The notes under the pieces: generated by a model
Told to the model about the DNA's origin: nothing
What the model saw: the letters and a program-made list of their open reading frames with translations, nothing else
Databases searched by the model: none
Shown here: positions 25,338-33,125 of the stretch, one piece after another
Position numbering within the stretch: the first letter of the stretch is position 1
Layout: each line of letters opens with the position of its first letter
Source: UBA1227 sp045599345
GTDB lineage: Bacteria; Bacillota; Clostridia; Oscillospirales; Acutalibacteraceae
Assembly (NCBI GenBank): GCA_045599345.1
Contig: JAZRVV010000031.1
Location: forward strand, 1-64,000
Length of the DNA stretch: 64,000 nt
Direction: 5' to 3'
Made by a program: the position numbers and the translations under genes

Positions 25338-26597
25338 TTAGTAGTCAAGGCCCTTCTCATCAAAAAGGAATGCAGCATTGAGAAGTGTGTCGATGCCTGC
25401 TGCGATTGTCTTCTTATCGAGATTGTCAGCTGTGTCAAGACGTGTGTGATAGTAACGTGCTGGAGTTGGATCCATAGCAGCAAGGCAACAAGCCTTCATT
25501 CCACCCTGTGCGAGTGCTGCTGCATCAGATGAACCAAAGAATACGTTAGCATATGGAAGGTTAAGTCCAGCGATGTTAGATGCTTCCTTAACGAGGCCAG
25601 CAACCTTTGGATCAAGCTTAACTGTGCCAGTCATATCCTTGTTATAGATACCCATATCGTCAAAGTCACGGAGTGTGTCGGTGCAGATTGCGATTGTCTC
25701 TACGCCTGAATCAGCATACTCCTTTGCATGAGCCTTGGCGAATGCCTTGGCACCACGAAGACCAGCCTCCTCTGATGACATTGAAATAGAGATAACCTCT
25801 GTGTTCTCAAAACGGATATCATTGTCAACGAGATACTGCATAACTGCCATTGATGCATAGACACCTGAGAGGTTGTCGTTTGCGCCATCAACGCAGATGC
25901 TCCAGTTCATAAAGAAGAGGATAAGGCACATAGCAGGAACTGAAATGATAGCAAAGATCTTGGCAATTACTACGAACCAACCAGCAGATACACCAAAGAG
26001 TGTAAGAAGGATGATAACAAGGTCGGCAACAAGGCAAACGATGCCAGTTGCGATAACAGCAGTCAAGAAGTGGCCGCCACCAAGGTATGTGTATCTCCAC
26101 TCCCATGCTGAGTCAACGTGACCTGAGAAGATAATTCTCCTCTTGGTCTCGCCTGCAGCCTTGCGTGTGCAGATAACGTTCTTTGCTTCCTTCTCTGGGA
26201 AGAGAGGGTCTAAAAATTCCTTGTAGAAAAGGAACTCGCCGAGAATACAAGCGACAGATATAACTGTAAGTACGAGTGCTACAACAACGAGAGCAGTATT
26301 AGCAGCTACAAAGAAGTTGATGATGAGAAGTACTGCTGCGATAAGCATGCAGATACCATCAATAAGTACCCAACCCATGAATGCCTTTGGATGGAGTTTG
26401 AAGTCCTCTGTTCTAACCTCATCAGCAACGCCAGTCATGTGCTCGATAACATAGTCCTGAGCCTTGTGCTCCTGTGGGTAACCAGATGGACGTCCACCAC
26501 CTGCTACCTCAATAGTCTTTCCAATTTGTGTTGCTACGTAGTCAGCATATTTTGTAAGCTGCTCTGCGTAGTTTTTAACGCTGTCCTTTGCAAGCAT
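25338..26597 (-). CDS. Membrane M28-family metallopeptidase, copy 1
   Basis: A 419-residue protein of M28 (aminopeptidase Y/S) type. Metal-site motifs are FSGHVDSAWE (His and Asp), SSEEAGLRGAKAF (catalytic Glu and metal Glu), and CTDTLRD, with a final YYHTRLDTADN His. Four or five hydrophobic segments, a pair near 80-130 and a pair near 180-235, interrupt the domain, so it sits in the membrane. It has a close paralogue directly upstream on the same strand. The ATG at 26597 is preferred over 26606 because GGAG lies 9 bases before it. Peptide substrate and side of the membrane are unknown. Confidence 0.8.
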   Translation of the reverse strand: MLAKDSVKNYAEQLTKYADYVATQIGKTIEVAGGGRPSGYPQEHKAQDYVIEHMTGVADEVRTEDFKLHPKAFMGWVLIDGICMLIAAVLLIINFFVAANTALVVVALVLTVISVACILGEFLFYKEFLDPLFPEKEAKNVICTRKAAGETKRRIIFSGHVDSAWEWRYTYLGGGHFLTAVIATGIVCLVADLVIILLTLFGVSAGWFVVIAKIFAIISVPAMCLILFFMNWSICVDGANDNLSGVYASMAVMQYLVDNDIRFENTEVISISMSSEEAGLRGAKAFAKAHAKEYADSGVETIAICTDTLRDFDDMGIYNKDMTGTVKLDPKVAGLVKEASNIAGLNLPYANVFFGSSDAAALAQGGMKACCLAAMDPTPARYYHTRLDTADNLDKKTIAAGIDTLLNAAFLFDEKGLDY

Positions 26598-26646
26598 TAA
26601 AAACATCTCCTTATTTTTAATTTAACGCTTAATATGATATCAAAAA

Positions 26647-26677
26647 GAGGCTAGGTTTTCAATTGAAACCTAGCCTC
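26647..26677 (-). terminator. Terminator of M28 peptidase copy 2
   Basis: Stem GAGGCTAGGTTT/AAACCTAGCCTC with TTTTT after it on the minus strand. Confidence 0.85.
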
Positions 26678-26710
26678 AAAGTTAACAAATTATGTTGTTA
26701 CTTTTTAGTC

Positions 26711-27946
26711 TTATTGCTTTGCACCCTGATCAAACTTATCAAGTACACGAACTGATACTGCATAGCAATCAGCAAGACCCTGAAGGTTCATGTTGTCGTA
26801 TGTGTCACGACGTGTATGATAGTAGTTTTCAAGGTTGTGGTTAAGACCTGTGATACCTGTTGAGCGGAAACCGCCCTGTGCGAATGCAGCGTTATCTGTT
26901 GCACCGCCAAGTGGTGGAACCATGCCCTTCTTGCACTGGATGTCGAGCTCTGCAGCTGCTTCCATGAAGAGGTCAGATACGTCCTTGTCAGCCTTTACTG
27001 TAGCGTTAAGGTCACGATAGTTAGTAAGGAGATACTTAGGATCGTGAATTGTATCATAAGAATAGATGAATGTAGGAACATCCTGGAACTCACCCTGGTG
27101 AGCCTCGCACCATGCTTTTGAACCACGGAGGCCTGCTTCCTCAGAACCAGAGAGGATAACGCCTACTTCTGTGTGCTCAAGCTCGATGCCTGCTGCCTTC
27201 ATTTCCTTGAGGATTGCAATACCCATGTAGCAACCTGAAAGGTTGTCGTTAGCACCGTCAACGATGCGATTTGGGCTCCACATAAAGAACATGTAAACCC
27301 AGAAAGGAACAAAGATAAGACCGATAAGAGCCAATTTCTTTGAAAGTTCGCCAGTTACAAGGATAGAAATGTCGAGTCCAAGATAGAAAAGTGTACCGAT
27401 AGCTGCGATGATGATAAGGCCCTCAAAGAGAACGCCACCACCAAGGTAGTTTGCTGGCCACTCCCAAGCTGCGTCCTGGTGACCGTTGAAGAAGATTCTT
27501 CTCTGAACTTCACCTGTGCATGACTTGATAGCTGTTACGTTTGTACCAACCTTCTTTGGGAACATGAAGTCTACTACTTTCTTGTAAAGGCCAAACTGTA
27601 AGAGAGCAAGAAGCCAACCAATAACGATGCATGCAATGCCGATTGCTGCTACTGCCTTAACACCTGGGAAAAGTGGTATAAGGATAAGTGCGATGAAGCA
27701 AAGTGTAAATGTGATATGAATCCAACCATAGAAAGAACCTGGGTTCTCGTCGAATGATTCGATGTCAACTCTTTCACATCCACAATCGTTCTTCAAGATT
27801 TCTGCCATGTACTCACTTGCTATACGCTCACCCTCAGAACCTGGATCACGCTTTGGCATATCCTTACAGATATGTGTGATGTCGTCAATCATGTACTGAG
27901 CAGTTTTCTCTTTGTTAGCAATGAGAGCATCAAATTTCTCACTCAT
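26711..27946 (-). CDS. Membrane M28-family metallopeptidase, copy 2
   Basis: A 411-residue paralogue of the gene at 25338, with the same order of parts: FNGHQDAAWEW, GSEEAGLRGSKAW and a closing YYHTRRDTYDN. Two hydrophobic pairs (about 80-125 and 175-230) lie at the same places as in copy 1. His-to-Gln is a change in the first motif (GHQDAAWE versus GHVDSAWE) that leaves His and Asp intact. The N-terminal KDMPKRDPGSEGERIASEYM is a classic M28 opening. Each copy has its own terminator and ribosome site, so they are separately transcribed or processed. Confidence 0.8.
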   Translation of the reverse strand: MSEKFDALIANKEKTAQYMIDDITHICKDMPKRDPGSEGERIASEYMAEILKNDCGCERVDIESFDENPGSFYGWIHITFTLCFIALILIPLFPGVKAVAAIGIACIVIGWLLALLQFGLYKKVVDFMFPKKVGTNVTAIKSCTGEVQRRIFFNGHQDAAWEWPANYLGGGVLFEGLIIIAAIGTLFYLGLDISILVTGELSKKLALIGLIFVPFWVYMFFMWSPNRIVDGANDNLSGCYMGIAILKEMKAAGIELEHTEVGVILSGSEEAGLRGSKAWCEAHQGEFQDVPTFIYSYDTIHDPKYLLTNYRDLNATVKADKDVSDLFMEAAAELDIQCKKGMVPPLGGATDNAAFAQGGFRSTGITGLNHNLENYYHTRRDTYDNMNLQGLADCYAVSVRVLDKFDQGAKQ

Positions 27947-28004
27947 TTCGATAAACCTCCTTTATTTATTTCCGAAATTGAGACATAAATATTTTAACAA
28001 AAAA

Positions 28005-28030
28005 GCGCCCGAGTGTAAACACTCGAGCGC
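28005..28030 (-). terminator. Terminator of the acs operon
   Basis: A stem in which GCGC-CGAGTGT pairs with ACACTCG-GCGC around a short loop, with TTTTTT following on the minus strand, 11 bases after the acsC-acsE stop. Confidence 0.9.
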
Positions 28031-28040
28031 GATTTTTTTA

Positions 28041-30326
28041 TTACATATCAAGATAAGAATCTGAGTAGAGTTCGTTGTTCTTGAATATATCACAAGACTT
28101 GATTGTCTCCATAAGTCTCTTGTCACATGGGTTAACAATAGCAGATGTAAGACCCTGCATCATGCACATTGCGACGAGAGCTGAGTCCATGATTGGACGA
28201 ACTTCCTTTGGAGCACCGTTAGAGTTGTTAGAAAGACCACCAGTTGACTTGAGTCCCTCGTCAGCAAACATCTTGATTGCAGCGAGAACGTCCATCTGCT
28301 TGTCTTGCATACCCTTAACAACAAGGAAGAGTGGGTCGAACCAGAGGTCATCTGATTCCATACCGAGTGACATACCGAGGTCGAGCATCTTGTGGCAGTG
28401 AGCCATACGCTCCTCGTTGTCCTTTGCGATACCATCAGCTGAGCAAAGAGCGATACAAATAGCATCGTTTGCAGCAGCAAGGTTGATGTTGTCAATACGA
28501 GAACCAGCATCTGCTGAGTTTACGATTGGCTTACCGTTTGTACGGTTATAAACCTTGATACCTGCTTCAATTGCCTTCTTGTTAGCTGTATCGAGAGCAA
28601 GTGGTACGTTGTTGAAGTTCTCCTGGAGAAGTTTAACAGCCCAAGTCATAAGCTCTGGACCATTTGACTCTGCAGGTCCGATGTTAACGTCAAGATATGT
28701 TGCACCAGCAGCAATCTGCTCTGCAGCTCTCTTGAGAATTGGCTCTGGATCCATGTTGTCCATAGCAGCCTTGATTGTTGGGCTGATGCAGTGGATACGC
28801 TCACCAATTGTTACGAACTTCTGAGAATCAACATTTCTTGTCTTGTACTGAACGCCCATATCAACAACTTTGATTTCTGGGATGCTTGCAGCAATCTTAT
28901 CAAAGTCAAGTGGTGCATTCTCGTCTACTACCTTTGCCTCTGCCTTTGGAGCGTCAGCCTTTTGAGCAGCAGCTGCCTCTGCAGCCTTCTTGTACTCGCC
29001 ATCCTTTAAGTACTTAACGATTTCAACAGCCTCACGAGTACCAACTACTACGTTCCAATCAGGAAGTTTGTCAGCAATTTCGCCCTTCATAACTGCAACC
29101 TTACCAGGAATGATAAGTGTGCGATTGTTAATCTTGGATGCTACATCAAACTCATCAAATGTCTTCTTAACTGTTGATGATGAGAACTTACCAGCAGCCC
29201 AAGCTGTGAGTACAGACATACCTGATGCGTCTGTAATAACAAGGTTTACTGGAACCTTTGAACGCTCGATTTCGCCTGTTACAAGGAAGTATGTAAGTGC
29301 AAAGTCAACTGTAAGGATAACTGGATCGTCAGCGCCTGCACCATTGAGTGGATAGATACCTGGCTCAACCTTCATTGGCTTCTGAGGGTCAGTGTAGATG
29401 TTCTGACGAAGACCATAAAGTGGAAGTGCCTCAGCCATTGTCATGTTCTCCATAACGATGATTGAACCATACTTGAGTGTAAAGAGTGCAGCATAAGCTG
29501 TCTGGAGGTGTAAATCACCCTTAGCAAGCTTTGCAAGGTTAACGATAGATGGATAACCAAGTGACTTGTCGCTATCCTTGATAGCACCACGACGGCAGAA
29601 TACTGCGTTCTTAAGTGTTTCCTTAACATCAGCACCTGTTACGTTGATGATGAGGTTCTTGTTACCTGCATCCTCAAGTGCCTTGATTGTGTCATAGATA
29701 TCATCGATGCTGTCGCCGCATACGCCAAGAGCGATGCCAGCAGCAGTTGCGATTTCATTCATTGCAGCAAAGTTGTCCTTTGTTGCGCCAGAAAGAACTG
29801 GCTTCTGGTCCTTGATTGCCTCGATTGCAGCCTTGGCAGCATCAACGTCTGTTGTCTCAACGATAACAGTACGGCCTGTTGCTGCAGCCTTCTTGGCAAG
29901 GTCAGCGAGCTTGTCGCCTTCGCCAGCTACAAATATTGTCTCAACGAACTCACGCTCGCCGATACGCTCGTAATCGATCTTCTTAAGATCTTCGATCTTT
30001 GCATCAACGTCAGCATCAGCCATGCATGTGCATACTGGAACTGCAAATACGTTCTTTGATACAAGTGTCTTCTCGTGACGATAGAGAACTGTCTCACCGC
30101 CAAGTGTAATCTCGGCATCTCCTGCGCCGACTTTAATTGTCTTCATTGCTGGAGCTGTTGCCTCTGAAAGCAAAGCCTTAGCCTCATCAGACATATGTGG
30201 GCACTGTTCGATTGAAACTGCACCCTGAGCAACCTTCATACAGAAAGCCATACAAGTTGGGCTTCCGCATTCTTTACAGTTAGTCTTTGGAGATAACTTG
30301 AAAATATCGAGTCCTTTAACAGCCAT
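28041..30326 (-). CDS. acsC-acsE: AcsC-AcsE fusion: corrinoid iron-sulfur protein large subunit plus methyltetrahydrofolate methyltransferase
   Basis: One 761-residue frame holding two enzymes that are normally separate. Residues 1-445 are AcsC: a 4Fe-4S site C17-x2-C20-x4-C25-x16-C42, then the TIM barrel and the cobamide-binding end (LTAWAAGKFSSSTV). Residues 446-475 are an Ala/Lys/Pro/Glu linker. Residues 500-761 are AcsE, a TIM-barrel MeTr that moves the methyl group of methyl-H4folate to cob(I)amide. The folate-site residues known from the Moorella enzyme (Asp75, Asn96, Asp160, Asn199) appear at the same spacing as Asp579, Asn603, Asp664 and Asn700. It is the last gene of the acs operon, 16 bases after acsD. 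An AGGAGG precedes the ATG. No frameshift is needed to join the parts. Confidence 0.93.
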   Translation of the reverse strand: MAVKGLDIFKLSPKTNCKECGSPTCMAFCMKVAQGAVSIEQCPHMSDEAKALLSEATAPAMKTIKVGAGDAEITLGGETVLYRHEKTLVSKNVFAVPVCTCMADADVDAKIEDLKKIDYERIGEREFVETIFVAGEGDKLADLAKKAAATGRTVIVETTDVDAAKAAIEAIKDQKPVLSGATKDNFAAMNEIATAAGIALGVCGDSIDDIYDTIKALEDAGNKNLIINVTGADVKETLKNAVFCRRGAIKDSDKSLGYPSIVNLAKLAKGDLHLQTAYAALFTLKYGSIIVMENMTMAEALPLYGLRQNIYTDPQKPMKVEPGIYPLNGAGADDPVILTVDFALTYFLVTGEIERSKVPVNLVITDASGMSVLTAWAAGKFSSSTVKKTFDEFDVASKINNRTLIIPGKVAVMKGEIADKLPDWNVVVGTREAVEIVKYLKDGEYKKAAEAAAAQKADAPKAEAKVVDENAPLDFDKIAASIPEIKVVDMGVQYKTRNVDSQKFVTIGERIHCISPTIKAAMDNMDPEPILKRAAEQIAAGATYLDVNIGPAESNGPELMTWAVKLLQENFNNVPLALDTANKKAIEAGIKVYNRTNGKPIVNSADAGSRIDNINLAAANDAICIALCSADGIAKDNEERMAHCHKMLDLGMSLGMESDDLWFDPLFLVVKGMQDKQMDVLAAIKMFADEGLKSTGGLSNNSNGAPKEVRPIMDSALVAMCMMQGLTSAIVNPCDKRLMETIKSCDIFKNNELYSDSYLDM

Positions 30327-30342
30327 TTTCTTTTACCTCCTC

Positions 30343-31245
30343 TTAGTTAAGTGCTGCAATCATTGCAGCAACAGATTTAATAGCTTCTGGGTGACGCATG
30401 ATTACAGCGTCAGCGCCGCCTGTAAGTGCAGCGGCAGCAGTTGTGATTTCCATCTCGATGATACGTTCATCAAGTGAACCCCACTCTGGCATTTCTTCCT
30501 CTGGCATGATTGATTCCTTAACGCCCCATGTCTCGGTTGAAACTGGTGTGATAATTGGCATTGCAAGCTGAGCGTCGCCCTGTGTAAGTGCTGCCAAGCG
30601 AATTCTATCAAGAGTAGATGCAACATACTCATAACCATAGCCTGCAGCAGCAGAACCAGCGTTCATAACGATTGTCTTGTCATCAACGCCAAGCTGAGAA
30701 AGCATTGTGTTGAGCTGTTTTGCAAGGTTAATATCAACAGCAGACTCAGCGCCTACCTTCTGTCCATATGCAAGACCAGCACCTGCGCCTACCTGCTTGT
30801 AGTTCTCCTCACGAGCAGAAAGAACAAGAATATTCTTTCCTTCAAGAGCCTCTGAAACCTTGTTAAAGATTTCTGCGTCCTTCTCTACTGCCTTGCAACC
30901 CATGATTACAAGTGGAAGTGGAGTTGCCTCAGCAACAGCCTTAGCGAGTGCTACACAGTCCTCTACGCTTGTGTCGTCACCGTTTGGATCTGCTGACTGG
31001 AGGTGGAGACATACAAAAGATACGCCTTCCATTGATTCCGCTTTCTTTGCGTTCTCAACAGCGTTCTCGTCATCCAAGATTTCAAGACCAATTTTCTGTG
31101 TGTTTTCGATTGCAGCATCAAATGTGTAGAAAGGCATAACATTCTGACCACCAATAGTGATAGCCTTGTCGCCTGTACCAAGTGTTACTGCGTTAACCTT
31201 TGAGTTAAATGCTTGGAGTTTTGCTTCAAAAGCCAATTTCCTCAA
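30343..31245 (-). CDS. acsD: Corrinoid iron-sulfur protein small subunit
   Basis: A 300-residue TIM-barrel subunit that dimerises with AcsC and helps hold the corrinoid that carries the methyl group to acetyl-CoA synthase. Segments ITIGGQNVMPFYTFD, VIMGCKAVEKD, and SAAAGYGYEY match CdhD/AcsD landmarks. The frame opens with a TTG at 31245, and a second TTG at 31236 is equally plausible since both lie just after A/G-rich sequence. Length is near the usual 310. It lies between the AcsF-like ATPase and the AcsC-AcsE fusion. Confidence 0.9.
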   Translation of the reverse strand: MRKLAFEAKLQAFNSKVNAVTLGTGDKAITIGGQNVMPFYTFDAAIENTQKIGLEILDDENAVENAKKAESMEGVSFVCLHLQSADPNGDDTSVEDCVALAKAVAEATPLPLVIMGCKAVEKDAEIFNKVSEALEGKNILVLSAREENYKQVGAGAGLAYGQKVGAESAVDINLAKQLNTMLSQLGVDDKTIVMNAGSAAAGYGYEYVASTLDRIRLAALTQGDAQLAMPIITPVSTETWGVKESIMPEEEMPEWGSLDERIIEMEITTAAAALTGGADAVIMRHPEAIKSVAAMIAALN

Positions 31246-31280
31246 TCCTTTCTTGATATAGAAATAAATAAAAACCTAAA

Positions 31281-32048
31281 TTAAATGTCGATCTCACGAA
31301 GGAGTTCGAAAAGTTTTGCCTTGACTGGTGTGGTCTCCGGCACATAAGCTGTCGGTTTACCATCACAGTCATATTCATAAACGAGGTCATCGTGAGGTAG
31401 CACTCCAAGAAGTGGCAAGTTGAACTTCTCTATCTCCTCTTTGACTCCTTCACTGAGTTCCCCGTTTGGTGCCCGATTTACAATGAGATGAATCTCGCCT
31501 GGATTTAGCTTTAGTTCATCTATCATATCGCGAATTCTAGCAACAGCTTGAATTCCACGACGTGAACAGTCTGAAACAAGAAGCATAACATCAACATGTG
31601 GAAGCGTTCCACGGCTGATGTGCTCAAGGCCAGCCTCATTATCAATTACAGTGTAACTGTAATTTTTGATGTACTTATCTATCTGGGTCTTGAGGAGGCC
31701 ATTTACAAAACAGTAGCAACCTTGACCCTGAGTACGACCCATAACTATCATATCGAAGTCTTTTTCCTCGATAAGCGCATCTTCAAATTTAAATTCAGCG
31801 TAGTCCGCCTTGGACATACCCTCTGGGATTTTGCCATCTATTTCAGAATGCGCAATCTCCTCACGGATTGAACCGAGAGTAATCTCGGCCTCTACGCCTA
31901 AAACTTCATTGAGGTTTGAGTTGGCATCCGCGTCAACAACAAGGATAGGGTCGCTTGATTTCTTGGTGAGATAATCAATTGCCATACCACATGTGGTTGT
32001 TTTGCCAACACCACCCTTGCCTACAACGGCAATGGTTTTATTTGCCAT
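31281..32048 (-). CDS. CooC-type ATPase, AcsF-like
   Basis: A 255-residue MinD/NifH-type ATPase with deviant Walker A GKGGVGKT and a C-x-C metal-binding pair in QGCYCFVNG (about residues 111-113). In the family this CxC binds nickel between two subunits. The operon encodes two such proteins. The one beside cooS is closer to CooC, and this one next to the corrinoid protein genes resembles AcsF, reported to help metal loading of acetyl-CoA synthase. Which enzyme each serves is inference. It shares 1 base with cooT. Confidence 0.88.
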   Translation of the reverse strand: MANKTIAVVGKGGVGKTTTCGMAIDYLTKKSSDPILVVDADANSNLNEVLGVEAEITLGSIREEIAHSEIDGKIPEGMSKADYAEFKFEDALIEEKDFDMIVMGRTQGQGCYCFVNGLLKTQIDKYIKNYSYTVIDNEAGLEHISRGTLPHVDVMLLVSDCSRRGIQAVARIRDMIDELKLNPGEIHLIVNRAPNGELSEGVKEEIEKFNLPLLGVLPHDDLVYEYDCDGKPTAYVPETTPVKAKLFELLREIDI

Positions 32049-32239
32049 TATGCTCTCTCCTTAACAATTGCTTTATTTGCGAGCAAATCAACAAAAATCA
32101 AATCGCCATCGATCTCGAGCTTGCGCTCTAAAAGATCTGTGAGTATTACAAGATTGTCCTTTACTTCAATCCTTGTAACATTACTCATGAGGATGTTTCC
32201 CGCATCCTCATTGTTTCCATAAACAGTCGAAAGACACAT
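32048..32239 (-). CDS. cooT: CooT-like nickel-binding protein
   Basis: A 63-residue protein starting MCLSTVY, with Cys2 the residue that binds Ni(II) in the Rhodospirillum CooT dimer. The remainder is a small beta-barrel type sequence (VTRIEVKDNLVILTDLLERK). Small size and position in a CODH operon support the assignment. It would supply nickel for the CODH C-cluster or the ACS A-cluster. Confidence 0.85.
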   Translation of the reverse strand: MCLSTVYGNNEDAGNILMSNVTRIEVKDNLVILTDLLERKLEIDGDLIFVDLLANKAIVKERA

Positions 32240-32257
32240 ATTAAGTACCTCCTCTAG

Positions 32258-32497
32258 TTATGAAAGTTTCGAAAGAGCTTCTGCAAGGATATCGTTACCC
32301 TTGTGATAGTCCGAAACAGCATCCATGATGAGCTTGTAAACCTCTTCATTTCCAGCTTCCTTGATATCAAGTGCAAGATGCTCAAGTTCGTGAGTGTGCT
32401 CTGCGTTGTGACCGACCATATATTTCATAAGAGCAACAAGTTCCTCTATTGGGGTTACTTGATGATCGTGTTCGTGGTGTTCATGATGCATATGCAT
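32258..32497 (-). CDS. Small His-rich protein, probable metal carrier
   Basis: A 79-residue protein with an N-terminal metal-binding tail (MHMHHEHHEHDH: seven His and three acidic residues among twelve) and further His in VGHNAEHTHELEHLA. The rest is predicted to be two or three helices. AAGGAG lies 10 bases before the first ATG. The upstream DUF3786 gene stops 1 base before it and cooT follows after 18 bases. I do not recognise a named family. Storage or delivery of Ni (or Co/Zn) for the acs system is inference from composition and place. Confidence 0.75.
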   Translation of the reverse strand: MHMHHEHHEHDHQVTPIEELVALMKYMVGHNAEHTHELEHLALDIKEAGNEEVYKLIMDAVSDYHKGNDILAEALSKLS

Positions 32498-32498
32498 A

Positions 32499-33125
32499 TC
32501 ATTCCAGCTCCTTCATTTTGTTTTTAACCATAGTTATCAGCATTTCTGCCATTACAACTCTGTCCTCTGCGGCAAACGAGCCTTCAAAATTGTCAGAGTA
32601 AAGTATTTGCGCATTTGGTGGGAATTCATCGTCGCCTTCCCAAACAAGAATTCGAATGAAATAGTTTGGCATCACTTCAAATTCAAAACCGGCATCCCCG
32701 TGCTCAACCGCTGTTGCGCCGAGCGCAGTGGAAGCGGCGCGAAACTTTGGAACGCAAGTTCCAAATGTAAACGCAGAGCGTTTAATACAGCGACCGGTGA
32801 ATGGCTCGATATACATCTCGCCCCAAGGCATTTCGCGAAATGTCTTGAAGTTGCCGAGTGACATCCTCCTCTCGAATTCCAGGAGAATTCGCATGAGGAA
32901 TGTCTGATACTTCAAATCCGAAAGGCAAAATGCCTGAGGGTTATTTGAAGTTACGGCAAACTTGGGCCATGTGATTTTATACTCATCAAAAAGGAAGTCG
33001 AGTGTGAACTCACCGTCGCAAAACGAGGCGCCACAGCGCACAGCGGCGTCCTTTGGATCGAGTTTTGTAAACAGTTCCTCGTAATGTGCAAAAGGAACTT
33101 CTTTTATATTATCTTGTATTTCCAT
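32499..33125 (-). CDS. DUF3786 protein of the acs operon
   Basis: A 208-residue protein whose opening (VPFAHYEELFTKLDPKDAAV) and following Cys/Asp-containing strand (RCGASFCDGEFTLDFLFDEY) match DUF3786, a family of unknown role that turns up in Wood-Ljungdahl loci. It begins immediately after the reactivase gene, with no gap, and ends 1 base before the His-rich gene. The cytoplasmic location and tight linkage suggest help with maturation or cofactor handling of CODH/ACS. Confidence 0.75.
   Translation of the reverse strand: MEIQDNIKEVPFAHYEELFTKLDPKDAAVRCGASFCDGEFTLDFLFDEYKITWPKFAVTSNNPQAFCLSDLKYQTFLMRILLEFERRMSLGNFKTFREMPWGEMYIEPFTGRCIKRSAFTFGTCVPKFRAASTALGATAVEHGDAGFEFEVMPNYFIRILVWEGDDEFPPNAQILYSDNFEGSFAAEDRVVMAEMLITMVKNKMKELE

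Noticed and set aside
28850..29010. AcsC-AcsE as two genes joined by a sequencing error
   Set aside because: The join is a continuous Ala/Lys/Pro-rich linker in frame, with no internal ribosome site plus start at the MeTr border.
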